From: Halosimplex aquaticum
GTDB lineage: Archaea; Halobacteriota; Halobacteria; Halobacteriales; Haloarculaceae
Length of the DNA stretch: 64,000 nucleotides
Reading direction: 5' to 3'
NCBI RefSeq assembly: GCF_028747785.1
Contig: NZ_CP118160.1
Span: 62,001 to 126,000, forward strand
Positions within the stretch are counted from its first letter, which is position 1; every line of letters begins with the position of its first letter. The position numbers and the translations under genes were made by a program. The notes below the pieces were generated by a model that had not been told where the DNA came from, ran no database searches, and was given only the letters and a program-made list of their open reading frames with translations. Positions 17,017 to 26,135 of this stretch are shown piece by piece.

Positions 17017-18350
17017 ACGAGATCCATAACAGGAGAAAGGACATCTGTAGCCACAAAGAGAACGACGTGATCGCCGGGTTCGATGACGGTTTCGCCGCGG
17101 GGAACGATGAACTCCTGATCGCGAGTGACCGCTCCAATGACGACGTCGGATGGGAGTTCGGTAACGCACTCGCGGATCGGTCGACCGGTGAGGACGCTTT
17201 CCTCGTCGACCTCGATCTCCAGCACCTCAGCTTGACGATCTTCGATGAGTGAGAGGTTTTCGACCTGGCCCTTCTGTGTAAAGCGGATGATCTCCTCTGC
17301 AGTCGCTTCACGTGGATTGATTGCGACGTCGATCCCGATCGCCTCAAATAAGCCGGCGTATTGCCCTTCCTCGACAACGGCGACTGTTCGTTGAACTCCA
17401 ATGTTCTGTGCGAGCAGCGAGACGAGGAGGTTCTTTTCGTCGCTGTCGGTCGCTGCGATGACTGCGTCCGCTCGATCGATCTGTTCCCCGACGAGGAAAT
17501 CTGTATCTGTCGCATCGTGTTCCAACACGATTGTTCCGGGGAGGTCTTCGGCGAGTTCCCGACCACGGTCCGCATCTTGTTCGATTAGACGAGGTTCGAT
17601 ACCACGCTCTTCGAGTAGCTTAGCCGTGTGATATCCGATGTCGCTCCCACCAACGACGACAATATTGCGGGCCTCATCTGAAGATTCAGGTGAGGCAACC
17701 GTTCTCGAAAAGGATTGGACACTCTCTGGACTGCCGATGACGATCACCCTGTTCCCAGCTTCGATACGCGTCTGCCCACGAGCGATTACGACGTCGCCAT
17801 CCTGAACAAGTGCAGCGAACGTGAGCGCCTCGAATTTATCCGCCTCTTCGACGGTCTGTCCCGCGATTTCACTTTCTGCTGTCACCTCGAACTCGGCCAT
17901 CTGGACGAGTCCGCCAGCGAACGGGTCGACGTCGATTGCTGCTGGGAGCCCGACGACGCGGACGATATCATTCGCCGTGAGGAGATTCGTCGAGACCATG
18001 AAGTCGACGCCGAATGCATCCTCCGACTTTGTCCAAGTCTTGAAGAAGTTCGTATTTCGAGTCCTGGCAATAGTAAAGACGCCACCAACTGTTTTCGCGG
18101 TTCCACAGGTGACGAGGTTCGTCTCATCGTCGTCTGTACTGGCGATGAGCATGTCTGCTTCGGCGATGCCAGCGTTTTCGAGTGTCTCCAGCGAGGTCCC
18201 GTCCCCCTCTATCGCTAAGATGTCGTTCGAATAGGTAAGTTCATCAACTTTCTCGGGGTCAACATCGATAACGATGACGTCGTGGCTCTCGGCGAGACTG
18301 ACTGCGATATTGGAACCGACTTCACCAGCCCCAACTACGATTACACGCAT
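17013..18350 (-). CDS. trkA: TrkA, cytoplasmic NAD-binding K+ uptake regulator
   Basis: 445 aa from the ATG at 18350. Two RCK-N Rossmann domains are visible: MRVIVVGAGEVGSNIA at the start and NIVVVGGSDIGYHTAKLL in the middle, each followed by a TrkA_C domain (ADKFEALTFAALVQDGD, and DEESVLTGRPIRECV). The full-length double-RCK layout matches classical TrkA. It overlaps trkH by 4 bp and lies 115 bp after the DisA_N-like gene on the same strand. TrkA_C domains are known c-di-AMP receptors in several bacteria, which makes that neighbour interesting. Confidence 0.9.
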   Translation of the reverse strand: MRVIVVGAGEVGSNIAVSLAESHDVIVIDVDPEKVDELTYSNDILAIEGDGTSLETLENAGIAEADMLIASTDDDETNLVTCGTAKTVGGVFTIARTRNTNFFKTWTKSEDAFGVDFMVSTNLLTANDIVRVVGLPAAIDVDPFAGGLVQMAEFEVTAESEIAGQTVEEADKFEALTFAALVQDGDVVIARGQTRIEAGNRVIVIGSPESVQSFSRTVASPESSDEARNIVVVGGSDIGYHTAKLLEERGIEPRLIEQDADRGRELAEDLPGTIVLEHDATDTDFLVGEQIDRADAVIAATDSDEKNLLVSLLAQNIGVQRTVAVVEEGQYAGLFEAIGIDVAINPREATAEEIIRFTQKGQVENLSLIEDRQAEVLEIEVDEESVLTGRPIRECVTELPSDVVIGAVTRDQEFIVPRGETVIEPGDHVVLFVATDVLSPVMDLV

Positions 18351-18465
18351 TGGTTCTCCCTCAATGTACTCATTAGACGTGACTAAAGGGCGAACCCTAC
18401 AAAAAAGTCGTTCTCGACATTCCGGGTCGAATCTTCTAAGGAAGGATGTTCTTGAAGAGTCTGAA

Positions 18466-19029
18466 TCAACCCGAAGGACGCCACTCACCACCTAACTCAT
18501 CGCGCTGATAATCGTTGTAATCCCCATCCTCAAAGAGTGTCATGCGACCGTCTTCCTCACTGAGCGTCACAGCCGCGACCACTTCTTCACGGACAGACAC
18601 CTCGATTGCGCTCAAGTGCTTCGTTCCCATCCAGTCAGCATACTCAATCGTTTCTGCCGCCTCCGCTTCGTCGGAATTCGGACTTTTGATCCGGACCATC
18701 TGCTCTTGGATAGTTCCGTCCGTACTGACGACAACCGCGCCGTCACGTGAATGGCCGACCGTTCGCGCTGCCTGGACGAATCCGTCGAGATTCTCCGTGA
18801 CGACCCGACAGGTCTCGGTCGGCCAGACGTTCTCGCCCAGTGGGTCCGCATACGCGCCAGAATGCACCCCTGCCACGACCACGAAGTACAACCCCGGTCC
18901 CCGAACGTGCTCTTCGCCCCACCTCTCGAATTCGAGACTAATATCCTCGATCGCATATATGATGAAGTCAATGAGTTCACCAACTGTCGTGTACTCTACG
19001 CGCAACGGATCCGCATCCGGCTCGGACAT
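18466..19029 (-). CDS. DisA_N (diadenylate cyclase-like) domain protein
   Basis: 187 aa. Residues 90-160 match the DisA_N fold: SRDGAVVVSTDG holds the DGA motif (96-98), and GTKHLSAIEVS (135-145) aligns with the second motif, canonically GTRHRAA. The catalytic RHR is thus replaced by KHL, so cyclase activity is uncertain. The N-terminal 85 residues are not recognised. The start abuts the stop of the permease-Usp gene and trkA follows, so a signalling enzyme or c-di-AMP-binding derivative is tied to K+ and solute transport. Haloarchaea are known to make c-di-AMP with a DacZ enzyme; this looks like a paralogue. Confidence 0.72.
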   Translation of the reverse strand: MSEPDADPLRVEYTTVGELIDFIIYAIEDISLEFERWGEEHVRGPGLYFVVVAGVHSGAYADPLGENVWPTETCRVVTENLDGFVQAARTVGHSRDGAVVVSTDGTIQEQMVRIKSPNSDEAEAAETIEYADWMGTKHLSAIEVSVREEVVAAVTLSEEDGRMTLFEDGDYNDYQRDELGGEWRPSG

Positions 19030-21483
19030 TTATTCCTCCCCACCTTGCTCCATCGTGTTTGACTGCCCAGTCAGACGCTCGCGTAATATGTCGATCGACT
19101 GTTGAAGTCGCGACCGCACGTCTAGGTTCCGCTTGGCCATGATGACCGTGTTAGACGCTCGCATGGCGACCGTTTCCGGAATCGTGCCGAACAGGAACCG
19201 CTGGAACGCGCCTTCCCGCGTCGCGCCGATGATGGTGAGGTCGTGATCTGCACTCGCCTCAACCAAGGTCGCCACCACGTCTTCTCCTTCTAGGAGGGTT
19301 GTCTCGAATGCTCCACCGGTTTCGAACGCCTCGGTCGCCGAAGCGAGCAACGAGCGTGCCCGCTCGTATTCCGCGTCGGACGCGTCGGGGTCGATGACGT
19401 AGGCGGACGTCACTGTCGCGCCAGTTCCGCGGGCGAGCGCGGCGGCCGTTTCGGCTGCCAGTTCGGCGTGTGGGCCACCCGCCGTCGGTAACAGGATCGA
19501 ATCGAGATCGCCGTCGGCTTCTATCCCGATCCGCTCGACGAAGACGTCACAGTCGGCTTCGGCGACAACACGATCGACGACAGAGCCGAGTACGACGTCA
19601 CTATCGCTCGACCGGTCGCCACCCCATCCGACGAGGACGGCGTCGCTGCCGTGCTGGGCGACCGTGTTGATGATGGCGTCGGCGGCGTGGTGGCCAATCC
19701 TGATCGTCCCGCTGACGGGAACTCCCTCCTCCTCGGCGATATCCATCGCTTGGTCGAGGACGGCACGCTTCTCGCCGGTCCGTTCACGTCCACGCGAGAG
19801 CGGCGTCTGGTTGGGAACAGTGACCGCACTCATGACGAGCACTTCGCCGTCGTTTTCATTGGCGAGTGTCGTCGCAGTTCGCATTAACTGGGGTGCATTC
19901 CGTGGATTCGCAATCGGGACGACAATCTGATAGCCGTTACCAGGAGCCGTATATTCGGCGACAGCCGTCGGTGTCTCCTCCTCGAGTTGTTCGACTGACG
20001 GTGTCCGACTCTTCCAGGCGAACCAGATTCCCACGCCGATAACCTCCGCTAGAACCCCGAGTGCGACGGCGTACTGTCCGACCGTATCGGTGACGATGGT
20101 TCCGATGAGCACGAGGTTAGCGAGGACGGCAATCGCCGGGATGATCGGGACCAGCGGGACCCGGAAGCCACGGTTGATGTCAGGATACTTGCGACGGTTG
20201 ACGACTAACGCGACGTTGACGACCGTGAGACCAGTGATCAACAGGAAATTAGCGAACTGTGCGAGCCCCTCGATCCCGAGGTGTATACCGAACAGCGGGC
20301 GGGAGCCACCGGTCTCACCGAACAACACCGCGAACACGAAGATATACAGGAAGATGAGTCCCCCAGTCATGAGCACCGTCTTGTACGGCGTCCCCCAGTT
20401 CGGATGAATCGCCTCGAGGCTTCGTGGCAGGTGGTTCCGGCGACTCATTGCCAGTTTCACGCGCGACCCGGCCATGATCGTCGCATTTGCAGCCGACAGC
20501 ATCGAGAACAGTGCCCCGACGATAATCACGTAGAACCCGGCGTTGTAGGGCAATCCGAGGAAGAACCGAGCCGCGTACCCCATCGATACCTCTCCATGGG
20601 TAGCGATGTATTCGGCGGCGTCCACGCCACCGAGATCAACATTCGCTGCGAGGAATTGAACGAAGGCATCACTGTTGACGGCGATGACGATCACCAGCAC
20701 GACCAGCGTGTAGATGACCGTCACAATCCCCATGCTGAGATAGATCGCTTTCGGGATAGTGTCACCAGGGTCTTTGATTTCCTCGGCGTTGGTGGCGATC
20801 GCGGAGAAGCCGAAGAACGTGATGAACACGAGGGCACTGGTCAGGCCGATGTTGGCGAACTCGCTAATGTTCTCTGTGACTGACTGTTGGATGACCGCCG
20901 GATCCAGCGCCTGTAATCCACCGTAGAGAAACAACAGCAACAGCGCGACCTTCAGGCCGGTGACGATGATCTGGAACTGGTTGGATTCCTCTGTGCCGCG
21001 CATATTGACGAGCACAAGCAAAGAGAGAATGACGATTCCCGGGACCCAGAACGGAATTGCCTCGGGGATGCTCAGAGCGGGATAGATGAACCGGTAGAAC
21101 CAGTCAGAGAACGCAGCGAGGTAGAAGGCGGCGCTCGCGGGATAGCCGAGAATCATCGTCCATCCCATGATGTAGGTGAGATTGTTGTCGAAGGTGTTAG
21201 CGGTGTACATGTATCCGCCCCCACTCTCCTGGTAGATGGAGGAGAATTCGGCGTAGGCGGCGGCGGTGAACGCGGCGACTATCGCAGCGATAAGAAACGA
21301 GAGGATAGCGACGGCACCGACCTTTTCGACGGCGAGGCCGGACAGAACGAAAATGCCAGCGGCAATCATCGTCCCCACGCCGATCGCCAGCGCGCCGAGG
21401 AGCCCGATTTCCGGATTGAGTTCTTCGGTTACGCTTTGCCCACCCCCTGCCTGAGTAGAAGACGAAATTGAATCATCGGCCAT
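19030..21483 (-). CDS. APC-family permease fused to tandem UspA domains
   Basis: 817 aa. About 12 membrane segments (GVGTMIAAGIFVLSG, then AEFSSIYQESGGGYMYT) fill the first 480 residues. Two Usp domains follow, the first at about 520-660 (AVLVGWGGDR) and the second at 665-795 (LTIIGATREGAFQRFLFGT). It is a paralogue of the permease at 7551-9782. It is first in a minus-strand operon with the DisA_N-like gene (0-bp gap), trkA and trkH. An AT-rich promoter-like stretch with TTATTTATA lies at about 21505-21520. Confidence 0.85.
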   Translation of the reverse strand: MADDSISSSTQAGGGQSVTEELNPEIGLLGALAIGVGTMIAAGIFVLSGLAVEKVGAVAILSFLIAAIVAAFTAAAYAEFSSIYQESGGGYMYTANTFDNNLTYIMGWTMILGYPASAAFYLAAFSDWFYRFIYPALSIPEAIPFWVPGIVILSLLVLVNMRGTEESNQFQIIVTGLKVALLLLFLYGGLQALDPAVIQQSVTENISEFANIGLTSALVFITFFGFSAIATNAEEIKDPGDTIPKAIYLSMGIVTVIYTLVVLVIVIAVNSDAFVQFLAANVDLGGVDAAEYIATHGEVSMGYAARFFLGLPYNAGFYVIIVGALFSMLSAANATIMAGSRVKLAMSRRNHLPRSLEAIHPNWGTPYKTVLMTGGLIFLYIFVFAVLFGETGGSRPLFGIHLGIEGLAQFANFLLITGLTVVNVALVVNRRKYPDINRGFRVPLVPIIPAIAVLANLVLIGTIVTDTVGQYAVALGVLAEVIGVGIWFAWKSRTPSVEQLEEETPTAVAEYTAPGNGYQIVVPIANPRNAPQLMRTATTLANENDGEVLVMSAVTVPNQTPLSRGRERTGEKRAVLDQAMDIAEEEGVPVSGTIRIGHHAADAIINTVAQHGSDAVLVGWGGDRSSDSDVVLGSVVDRVVAEADCDVFVERIGIEADGDLDSILLPTAGGPHAELAAETAAALARGTGATVTSAYVIDPDASDAEYERARSLLASATEAFETGGAFETTLLEGEDVVATLVEASADHDLTIIGATREGAFQRFLFGTIPETVAMRASNTVIMAKRNLDVRSRLQQSIDILRERLTGQSNTMEQGGEE

Positions 21484-21953
21484 ACTAGCGTGGCTGTATG
21501 CCAGTTATAAATAAGTAAATACTGCATCCTACGGCGACCAGAACGAGAGTCCACGCGACAATACCCCGACAACGCGACTGGCGATACTGTGATCAAGTCG
21601 GATGGCCCTATGAGAATCTCCGTAAGTCCCAGACGCATGAAGTGTCAGAGAGTGACAGAGTTCAACAACTCCTACGGCTCAGAACGAGATAGGATCACTG
21701 GCCTGGTATGCAAAGGAACTGGAGAATTGGGTTCCCACCTCGGTTGACCCGCGAAGAGAGCACTCATCGTTGCCGAGCAGCATACGGAATCGTTCTTGAG
21801 TCCCAACATAGTGCTCAAGCCAGGAGTCCAATACAGTTTGGCTGTCCAATTAGATGACTGGTAGGTCCTCCGACTTCTCCGAGAAAAGACGTTGTGGTCT
21901 GATACCAGTCAGGTCCTCACCGTCAATTGGTGAGGATACGAATTAATTCCGGA
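21484..21953. other. Intergenic region with promoter of the permease operon
   Basis: Apart from the TATA-like stretch near 21510 on the minus strand I see nothing convincing here. Short frames lack codon bias or recognisable motifs. Confidence 0.3.
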
Positions 21954-22355
21954 TTATACTATGCTTGAGACCATTCGAAGCGCAGGAGGGAGGGTCACTC
22001 GAAGCAGTGCGCCACCGAATCCAAGACTGATGAATCCCATCAGGACTGCGAACTCTGACTTCTCGTCCTCGACCCCAACGAGGAAATGATACAGCAAGAA
22101 CGAACCAGCACTCTGAACGACGAATAACCCCACAATTGCGCCTCCGATGACGAAGAATGGGTCAGATTCCAGTGATAATGGAGGATACGGTGGGTCGAAC
22201 CACCCAGACATTTTTACAAATAGTCCAATAATGGTATACAGAATAAACCAGCTCCCAAAAAATATCATTCCTCGAACGCCGATATAGACGGAGAGCGCGA
22301 GATATCTCTCGAGGAGGGTTGCGATCTCAACGACTCTTGACCGGGGCGGTTCCAT
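21954..22355 (-). CDS. Small membrane protein, unknown
   Basis: 133 aa with three or four hydrophobic helices (GMIFFGSWFILYTIIGLFV, FFVIGGAIVGLFVVQSAG, then AVLMGFISLGFGGALL). No family recognised. It stands between the permease operon and the left IS copy. Confidence 0.55.
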   Translation of the reverse strand: MEPPRSRVVEIATLLERYLALSVYIGVRGMIFFGSWFILYTIIGLFVKMSGWFDPPYPPLSLESDPFFVIGGAIVGLFVVQSAGSFLLYHFLVGVEDEKSEFAVLMGFISLGFGGALLRVTLPPALRMVSSIV

Positions 22356-22419
22356 ATCTGGTTGAGACTCCGCTTATCGAGACCGAATTCACATCCCGTG
22401 TTTAAAACAGCTTGTAACA

Positions 22420-23488
22420 GAGGGTGTCATAGAAAGCCTCACACACGAGGACGCAGGGTGTTGGAACTGTGTCTACGAGCGCCAGCACCCTGCAAGAAGA
22501 GGGTTCTATCGACGAGTTCTTCAATGTCGTGGCTACCGAGACGCTCGCGTTGTTCGAGCATCTTGAGTTCGACTTTTTCAGCGAGTTCGACGTGTTCGCC
22601 CCCGCTCGCCGGGGGCGAACACGAGACCACCACCCACCAGAACTCTTCCGAGCGTTCCTCCACTGCTACTACAAGGACATCTACGGCATTCGCCCGGTCA
22701 CACGAGAACTCCAGAACACGGTCGTCTGGCTCAGCTGTGGCTTCGATCGACCGCCCTCAAGAGACGCGGTCGATCGCTTCCTCACCGACCTCGAACACGT
22801 CGTCGACGAAGTCTTCGACCACCTCGTCGAGCAGGCCGCCGCCCGCGGCCTGCTCGACATGACCTACCGAATCGATTCGACGGACGTGCGAGCGATGCCA
22901 TCCGACCCAGATGCGTCGAAGAACTACGACCCAACCGCTGAGGAGTACTATTACGGCTACGGCTGTACGATCGTCTCAACCGGCGCAAAGATCCCGATTG
23001 CAGCCGAGTTCACCGAGAGCAAACAAGCCGCAGAAGAGACGGCGATGCGCGTCACCCGTGACGCGCTCGCCGTCGCCCAGCCGATCTGGATGCTCGGTGA
23101 CAGCGCCTACGACACGCTCGACTGGCACGACCTCCTGCTGACCGCAGGAGTCGTGCCAATCGCCCCGTACAACCCGCGAAACACCGACGATCCGCTCAAT
23201 ATCAAGTACAGAGTCGAAGACCGCATCGAGAAACACAGTGACGAGATTCAGCTCAAACAGTCGATCCTAGACGAGACGTACAACCGCCGGAGTCAGGTCG
23301 AGCGAACGAACGATGCGGTCAAGGACTGCGGCCTCGGGACGCTACGCGCCCGAGGCCGCGTCCACGCCCGAGCGCAGGTGTTCCTTGCGCTCTGCGTTCG
23401 ACTCGTCGTCGCCGTCACCAACTACGAACGAGGTGACAATCCGGGAAGCACCGTCATCACGGTATGAGATGGATTCTATGACACCCTC
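22420..23488 (+). mobile_element. Insertion sequence, copy 1 (IS5/IS4-like)
   Basis: 1069-bp element bounded by terminal inverted repeats gagggtgtcatagaa (left) and its perfect complement ttctatgacaccctc (right). It carries one transposase gene. The same element, read as identical, recurs at 46980-48048 in the same orientation. No clear target-site duplication is visible at this copy (taaca outside left, gttta outside right). Confidence 0.85.
22469..23467 (+). CDS. DDE transposase of IS copy 1
   Basis: 332 aa from a GTG start. DDE residues are in YRIDSTDVRAM (first Asp), MLGDSAYDTLDW (second Asp) and RRSQVERTNDAVK (Glu), as in transposases of the IS5/IS4 type (DDE_Tnp_1). It looks intact, and the protein is identical to the one at 47029-48027. 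Confidence 0.88.
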   Translation: MSTSASTLQEEGSIDEFFNVVATETLALFEHLEFDFFSEFDVFAPARRGRTRDHHPPELFRAFLHCYYKDIYGIRPVTRELQNTVVWLSCGFDRPPSRDAVDRFLTDLEHVVDEVFDHLVEQAAARGLLDMTYRIDSTDVRAMPSDPDASKNYDPTAEEYYYGYGCTIVSTGAKIPIAAEFTESKQAAEETAMRVTRDALAVAQPIWMLGDSAYDTLDWHDLLLTAGVVPIAPYNPRNTDDPLNIKYRVEDRIEKHSDEIQLKQSILDETYNRRSQVERTNDAVKDCGLGTLRARGRVHARAQVFLALCVRLVVAVTNYERGDNPGSTVITV

Positions 23489-23506
23489 GTTTATCAGATA
23501 CGCATG

Positions 23507-23938
23507 TCACTGAGAGTCGGTCACCTCTCGAATTTTAAGGAGAGCCTCATCTATAGAGAAATCTCCGGGCAGGTTCGCCTGTTCCCGATGCCAATCACTG
23601 GGCATTTCCTCTGGCGGATTGAAATTCACACGTTGCGTCTTTCCCATTTCGTGAGCAGGGACGTATATTGCCGTACCCTCTTCGTGGATGGCACCAGCGA
23701 ATATATCAACGGTACCATCGGGGTACCGCTCTGGAGAGATTTCCAACTCGTAACGGTATTTATCATAATCGCTCGCCGTCTTTACCTGAACTCGTAACAG
23801 CCCCCACTCAACGTCGGTTATCAGGTCGTACTTCTGCTCATGACCATGGGGATAAGCTACGCCATACCCATTTCGAAGAATGTCTGCGGCGACTAAGGCT
23901 TCTGATGCATCACCCCGCCAACCTCGTTCCAAATCCAT
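23507..23938 (-). CDS. PD-(D/E)XK endonuclease-like protein
   Basis: 143 aa. It opens with WRGDASEALVAADILRNGYG, followed by HEQKYDLITDVEWGLLRVQVKTA. The Glu, the Asp of KYDLI and the QVK form the pattern of the PDDEXK_5 family (archaeal Holliday-junction or homing-type nuclease folds). The C-terminal part (FSIDEALLKIREV) is helical. It begins 18 bp from the right end of IS copy 1. Substrate unknown; it could be a defence or repair nuclease. Confidence 0.7.
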   Translation of the reverse strand: MDLERGWRGDASEALVAADILRNGYGVAYPHGHEQKYDLITDVEWGLLRVQVKTASDYDKYRYELEISPERYPDGTVDIFAGAIHEEGTAIYVPAHEMGKTQRVNFNPPEEMPSDWHREQANLPGDFSIDEALLKIREVTDSQ

Positions 23939-24101
23939 ACTAACCTACTGGCAGTACTACTACAGAAAAGTACGTCTAATTAGTCCCCACTTCGAGGAGT
24001 GTCCAACTCTATCGAGATGAGGGACACCGCAGTAACTCAAGTACTGTCGTCTGAGCCACAATCCAGCTGAATCCATATTCGTACTCGATAGCGTTTATTG
24101 A

Positions 24102-24120
24102 CCCCTCGATAGGTGAGGGG
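24102..24120 (+). promoter_or_regulatory. Upstream hairpin motif 1 (before TFB gene)
   Basis: CCCCTC-GATAGGT-GAGGGG, a perfect 6-bp stem, directly after GTTTATTG. It lies 40 bp before the TFB start. Weakest loop match of the hairpin family seen at 28081, 29771, 30529, 31017, 31986, 32801, 35715, 38695 and 41962. Confidence 0.45.
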
Positions 24121-24159
24121 CGCGCCGAACTGGCGAGTTCCCTGAACACGGTGAGAACG

Positions 24160-25119
24160 ATGGCAACCAGAGACATCTACGAAAGCGGATTCGACGAAGA
24201 CGTCCGAACGGAATCAAGTGCGAACCAGTGTCCCGAGTGCGACGGCCGGGTCACCACGAACGCGGTCGAAACAGTCTGCGAGGACTGTGGGCTGGTCATC
24301 AACGAGCAGCGTATCGATCACGGGCCGGAGTGGCGGGCGTACGACGACGAGGAGTGCGAACGAACCGGCGCCCCACTTACTGCGGCTCGCCACGATCGCG
24401 GCCTGTCGACGGAAATCGGTTACGGCACCGACGCGAACGGGAACGAACTCTCCGGACAGAAGCGACGGCGACTCGCCCGGATGCGCCGTGAGCAGACCCG
24501 AGGTCGCTGGCGATCGAAAGCGGAACGGAATCTCGCACACGGCTTGGGCGAGGTGCGCCGCTTAGCAAGTGCCCTCGGCCTCTCCGATTCGGTTCATGAC
24601 CAGGCGTGTCAGCTCTTCCGGAGCGCCCAGAACGAGGATCTGCTTCGTGGCAGGTCCATCGAGGCCATCGCCGCGGCCAGCGTGTACGGAGCCTGCCGGT
24701 GCAACGGCCTCTCGCGGTTGGTAGGCGAGGTCAGTGAGATGGCCCGCGTCGCGGAGTCGCGAGTCACGAATGCGTACAAGGTGCTGAACGAAGAGTTGGG
24801 GCTCCCTGCCGAGCCCGTCTCCCCCAGTATGTTCGTGCCGCGACTCGCCTCGGACCTCGAGTGTCCGGACAAGATCCGTCAACGGGCCCGAACGCTCGCG
24901 GAGCAGGCCGAGGAGCACGGCGTCACAACGGGTGTCCATCCGGCTGGGTTCGCAGCGGCTTGTCTCTACAAGGCCGGTCGCGAAGAAGGCCGATGGCTGA
25001 CGCAAAGTGACGTCGCCGAGTCCGGGAACGTCACGCCAACAACTGTCCGGACGCATCACCAGACACTAGAGGAACAAGTAGCCCGACAACGCCCCTGTAC
25101 AAATACGGCCGTTAGATAA
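24160..25119 (+). CDS. tfb: Transcription initiation factor TFB (TFIIB homologue)
   Basis: 319 aa from the ATG at 24160, preceded by GGTGAG; a GTG at 24151 is possible. The N-terminal zinc ribbon is CPECDGRV and CEDCGLVI, followed by the B-finger region (RIDHGPEWRAYDD). Two cyclin-like repeats follow: IAAASVYGACRCNG and FAAACLYKAGREEG. TFB recruits RNA polymerase to TBP-bound promoters; haloarchaea carry many TFB copies that target different gene sets. A plasmid-type copy may drive the genes around it. Confidence 0.9.
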   Translation: MATRDIYESGFDEDVRTESSANQCPECDGRVTTNAVETVCEDCGLVINEQRIDHGPEWRAYDDEECERTGAPLTAARHDRGLSTEIGYGTDANGNELSGQKRRRLARMRREQTRGRWRSKAERNLAHGLGEVRRLASALGLSDSVHDQACQLFRSAQNEDLLRGRSIEAIAAASVYGACRCNGLSRLVGEVSEMARVAESRVTNAYKVLNEELGLPAEPVSPSMFVPRLASDLECPDKIRQRARTLAEQAEEHGVTTGVHPAGFAAACLYKAGREEGRWLTQSDVAESGNVTPTTVRTHHQTLEEQVARQRPCTNTAVR

Positions 25120-25163
25120 TTTTCTCAGGAAACTATTTGTTTCTCGACCGTGTAGACCCCAGT

Positions 25164-25676
25164 ATGACCGAGACGTGGGACGACGTCAACGAGCAAGTCA
25201 AAGCGGAGTGGAAAGACGATACCACGCCGTTCGAGCGGGTGTACGAAATCGTCGAACAGACCCACGATGGGCAATCGGCCGCCGAGATCGCCGATCGAGC
25301 GCTCGTGAGCGAGCCGACGGCGCGTCGCCACTGCAAGACGCTCGTGAACACCGGGTTCGCCGAGACGGAACAGGACGGCCAAACAACGCTGTATAAGCGC
25401 AATAGCGACCGGGTTTTGATGTCCCGGATCCGTGAGCTGCGTGAGGAAGTCAATCGGCCAGAGTTGCTCGACAGCATCCAGGAGATGAAGGCTGAGATCC
25501 GGCGCTACGAGGATCGTTACGATGTGGTCTCACCCGAGGAACTCGCCCAGCAACTCGACGCCGACGAGACAGCGGGCTGGGACGATCTCACCGCGTGGCG
25601 AACGACGCGGCAGAATCTCGCCGTTGCCCAAGCAGCACTCGCCTACGACGAGGCCAGCCACCAGCTCGCTGTATGA
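25164..25676 (+). CDS. DUF7342-type HTH protein, probable antitoxin
   Basis: 170 aa from the ATG at 25164. Winged helix at residues 20-75 (QSAAEIADRALVSEPTARRH, then LVNTGFAETEQDG), then a helical charged region (LDSIQEMKAEIRRYEDRYDV) as in DUF7342 relatives at 4644 and 26136. Its stop overlaps the next start (ATGA). The tight pairing with a TumE-like protein suggests a toxin-antitoxin operon. Confidence 0.7.
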   Translation: MTETWDDVNEQVKAEWKDDTTPFERVYEIVEQTHDGQSAAEIADRALVSEPTARRHCKTLVNTGFAETEQDGQTTLYKRNSDRVLMSRIRELREEVNRPELLDSIQEMKAEIRRYEDRYDVVSPEELAQQLDADETAGWDDLTAWRTTRQNLAVAQAALAYDEASHQLAV

Positions 25677-26128
25677 GCGACGACGACGACCGCGCCGGCG
25701 AGTTCGGACCAATCTATCTTCCGGCACTCCAGCGGATTCGTGACCTCTGGCTCGAACTCGAACCGCTTGTAGACGAAACAGCGTACGACGACGTCGTCGC
25801 CCCCACGGAACTGCAGATCAGTCTCAGCGACGGGCTTGGCAACGCCGAGAACGCTCGACTCGATATCCAATGGAGCGAATGGGGGATGTACTCGTTCCAT
25901 TACGTCGATAGCGACGACGTCAATTGGCGCTTCGATCGCCACCCAAATACACACTCTCCCGAAATCCATTTCCACCGGCCGCCTGAAGCCGCAACAACGG
26001 ACGCCGAATCGTCCTGTATCGACGTGACCGAGGTGTCACTCGTGACGCGTGCAGTTCATGCGATGTGGCGGGCAGCGTACGAGGATAACGACATAGAGCA
26101 GCTGAATAGCGCCTCAAACCCGCCGTGA
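25673..26128 (+). CDS. TumE/DUF6516-like protein, probable toxin
   Basis: 151 aa from the ATG at 25673. The core reads WSEWGMYSFHYVDSDD, then WRFDRHPNTHSPEIHFHRP. The pattern FHY..D, RFD.HP and H.HFH resembles TumE/DUF6516 toxins, which have YRFHY, RYDN.PHH and PHHKH motifs. It overlaps the HTH gene by 4 bp. The family match is by eye and remote, so the toxin role is an inference. Confidence 0.5.
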   Translation: MSDDDDRAGEFGPIYLPALQRIRDLWLELEPLVDETAYDDVVAPTELQISLSDGLGNAENARLDIQWSEWGMYSFHYVDSDDVNWRFDRHPNTHSPEIHFHRPPEAATTDAESSCIDVTEVSLVTRAVHAMWRAAYEDNDIEQLNSASNPP

Positions 26129-26135
26129 GACGGGA

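Noticed and set aside
20281..20883. 200-codon plus-strand frame opposite the permease-Usp gene
   Set aside because: His/Arg/Glu-rich shadow; the minus strand encodes a clear APC transporter.
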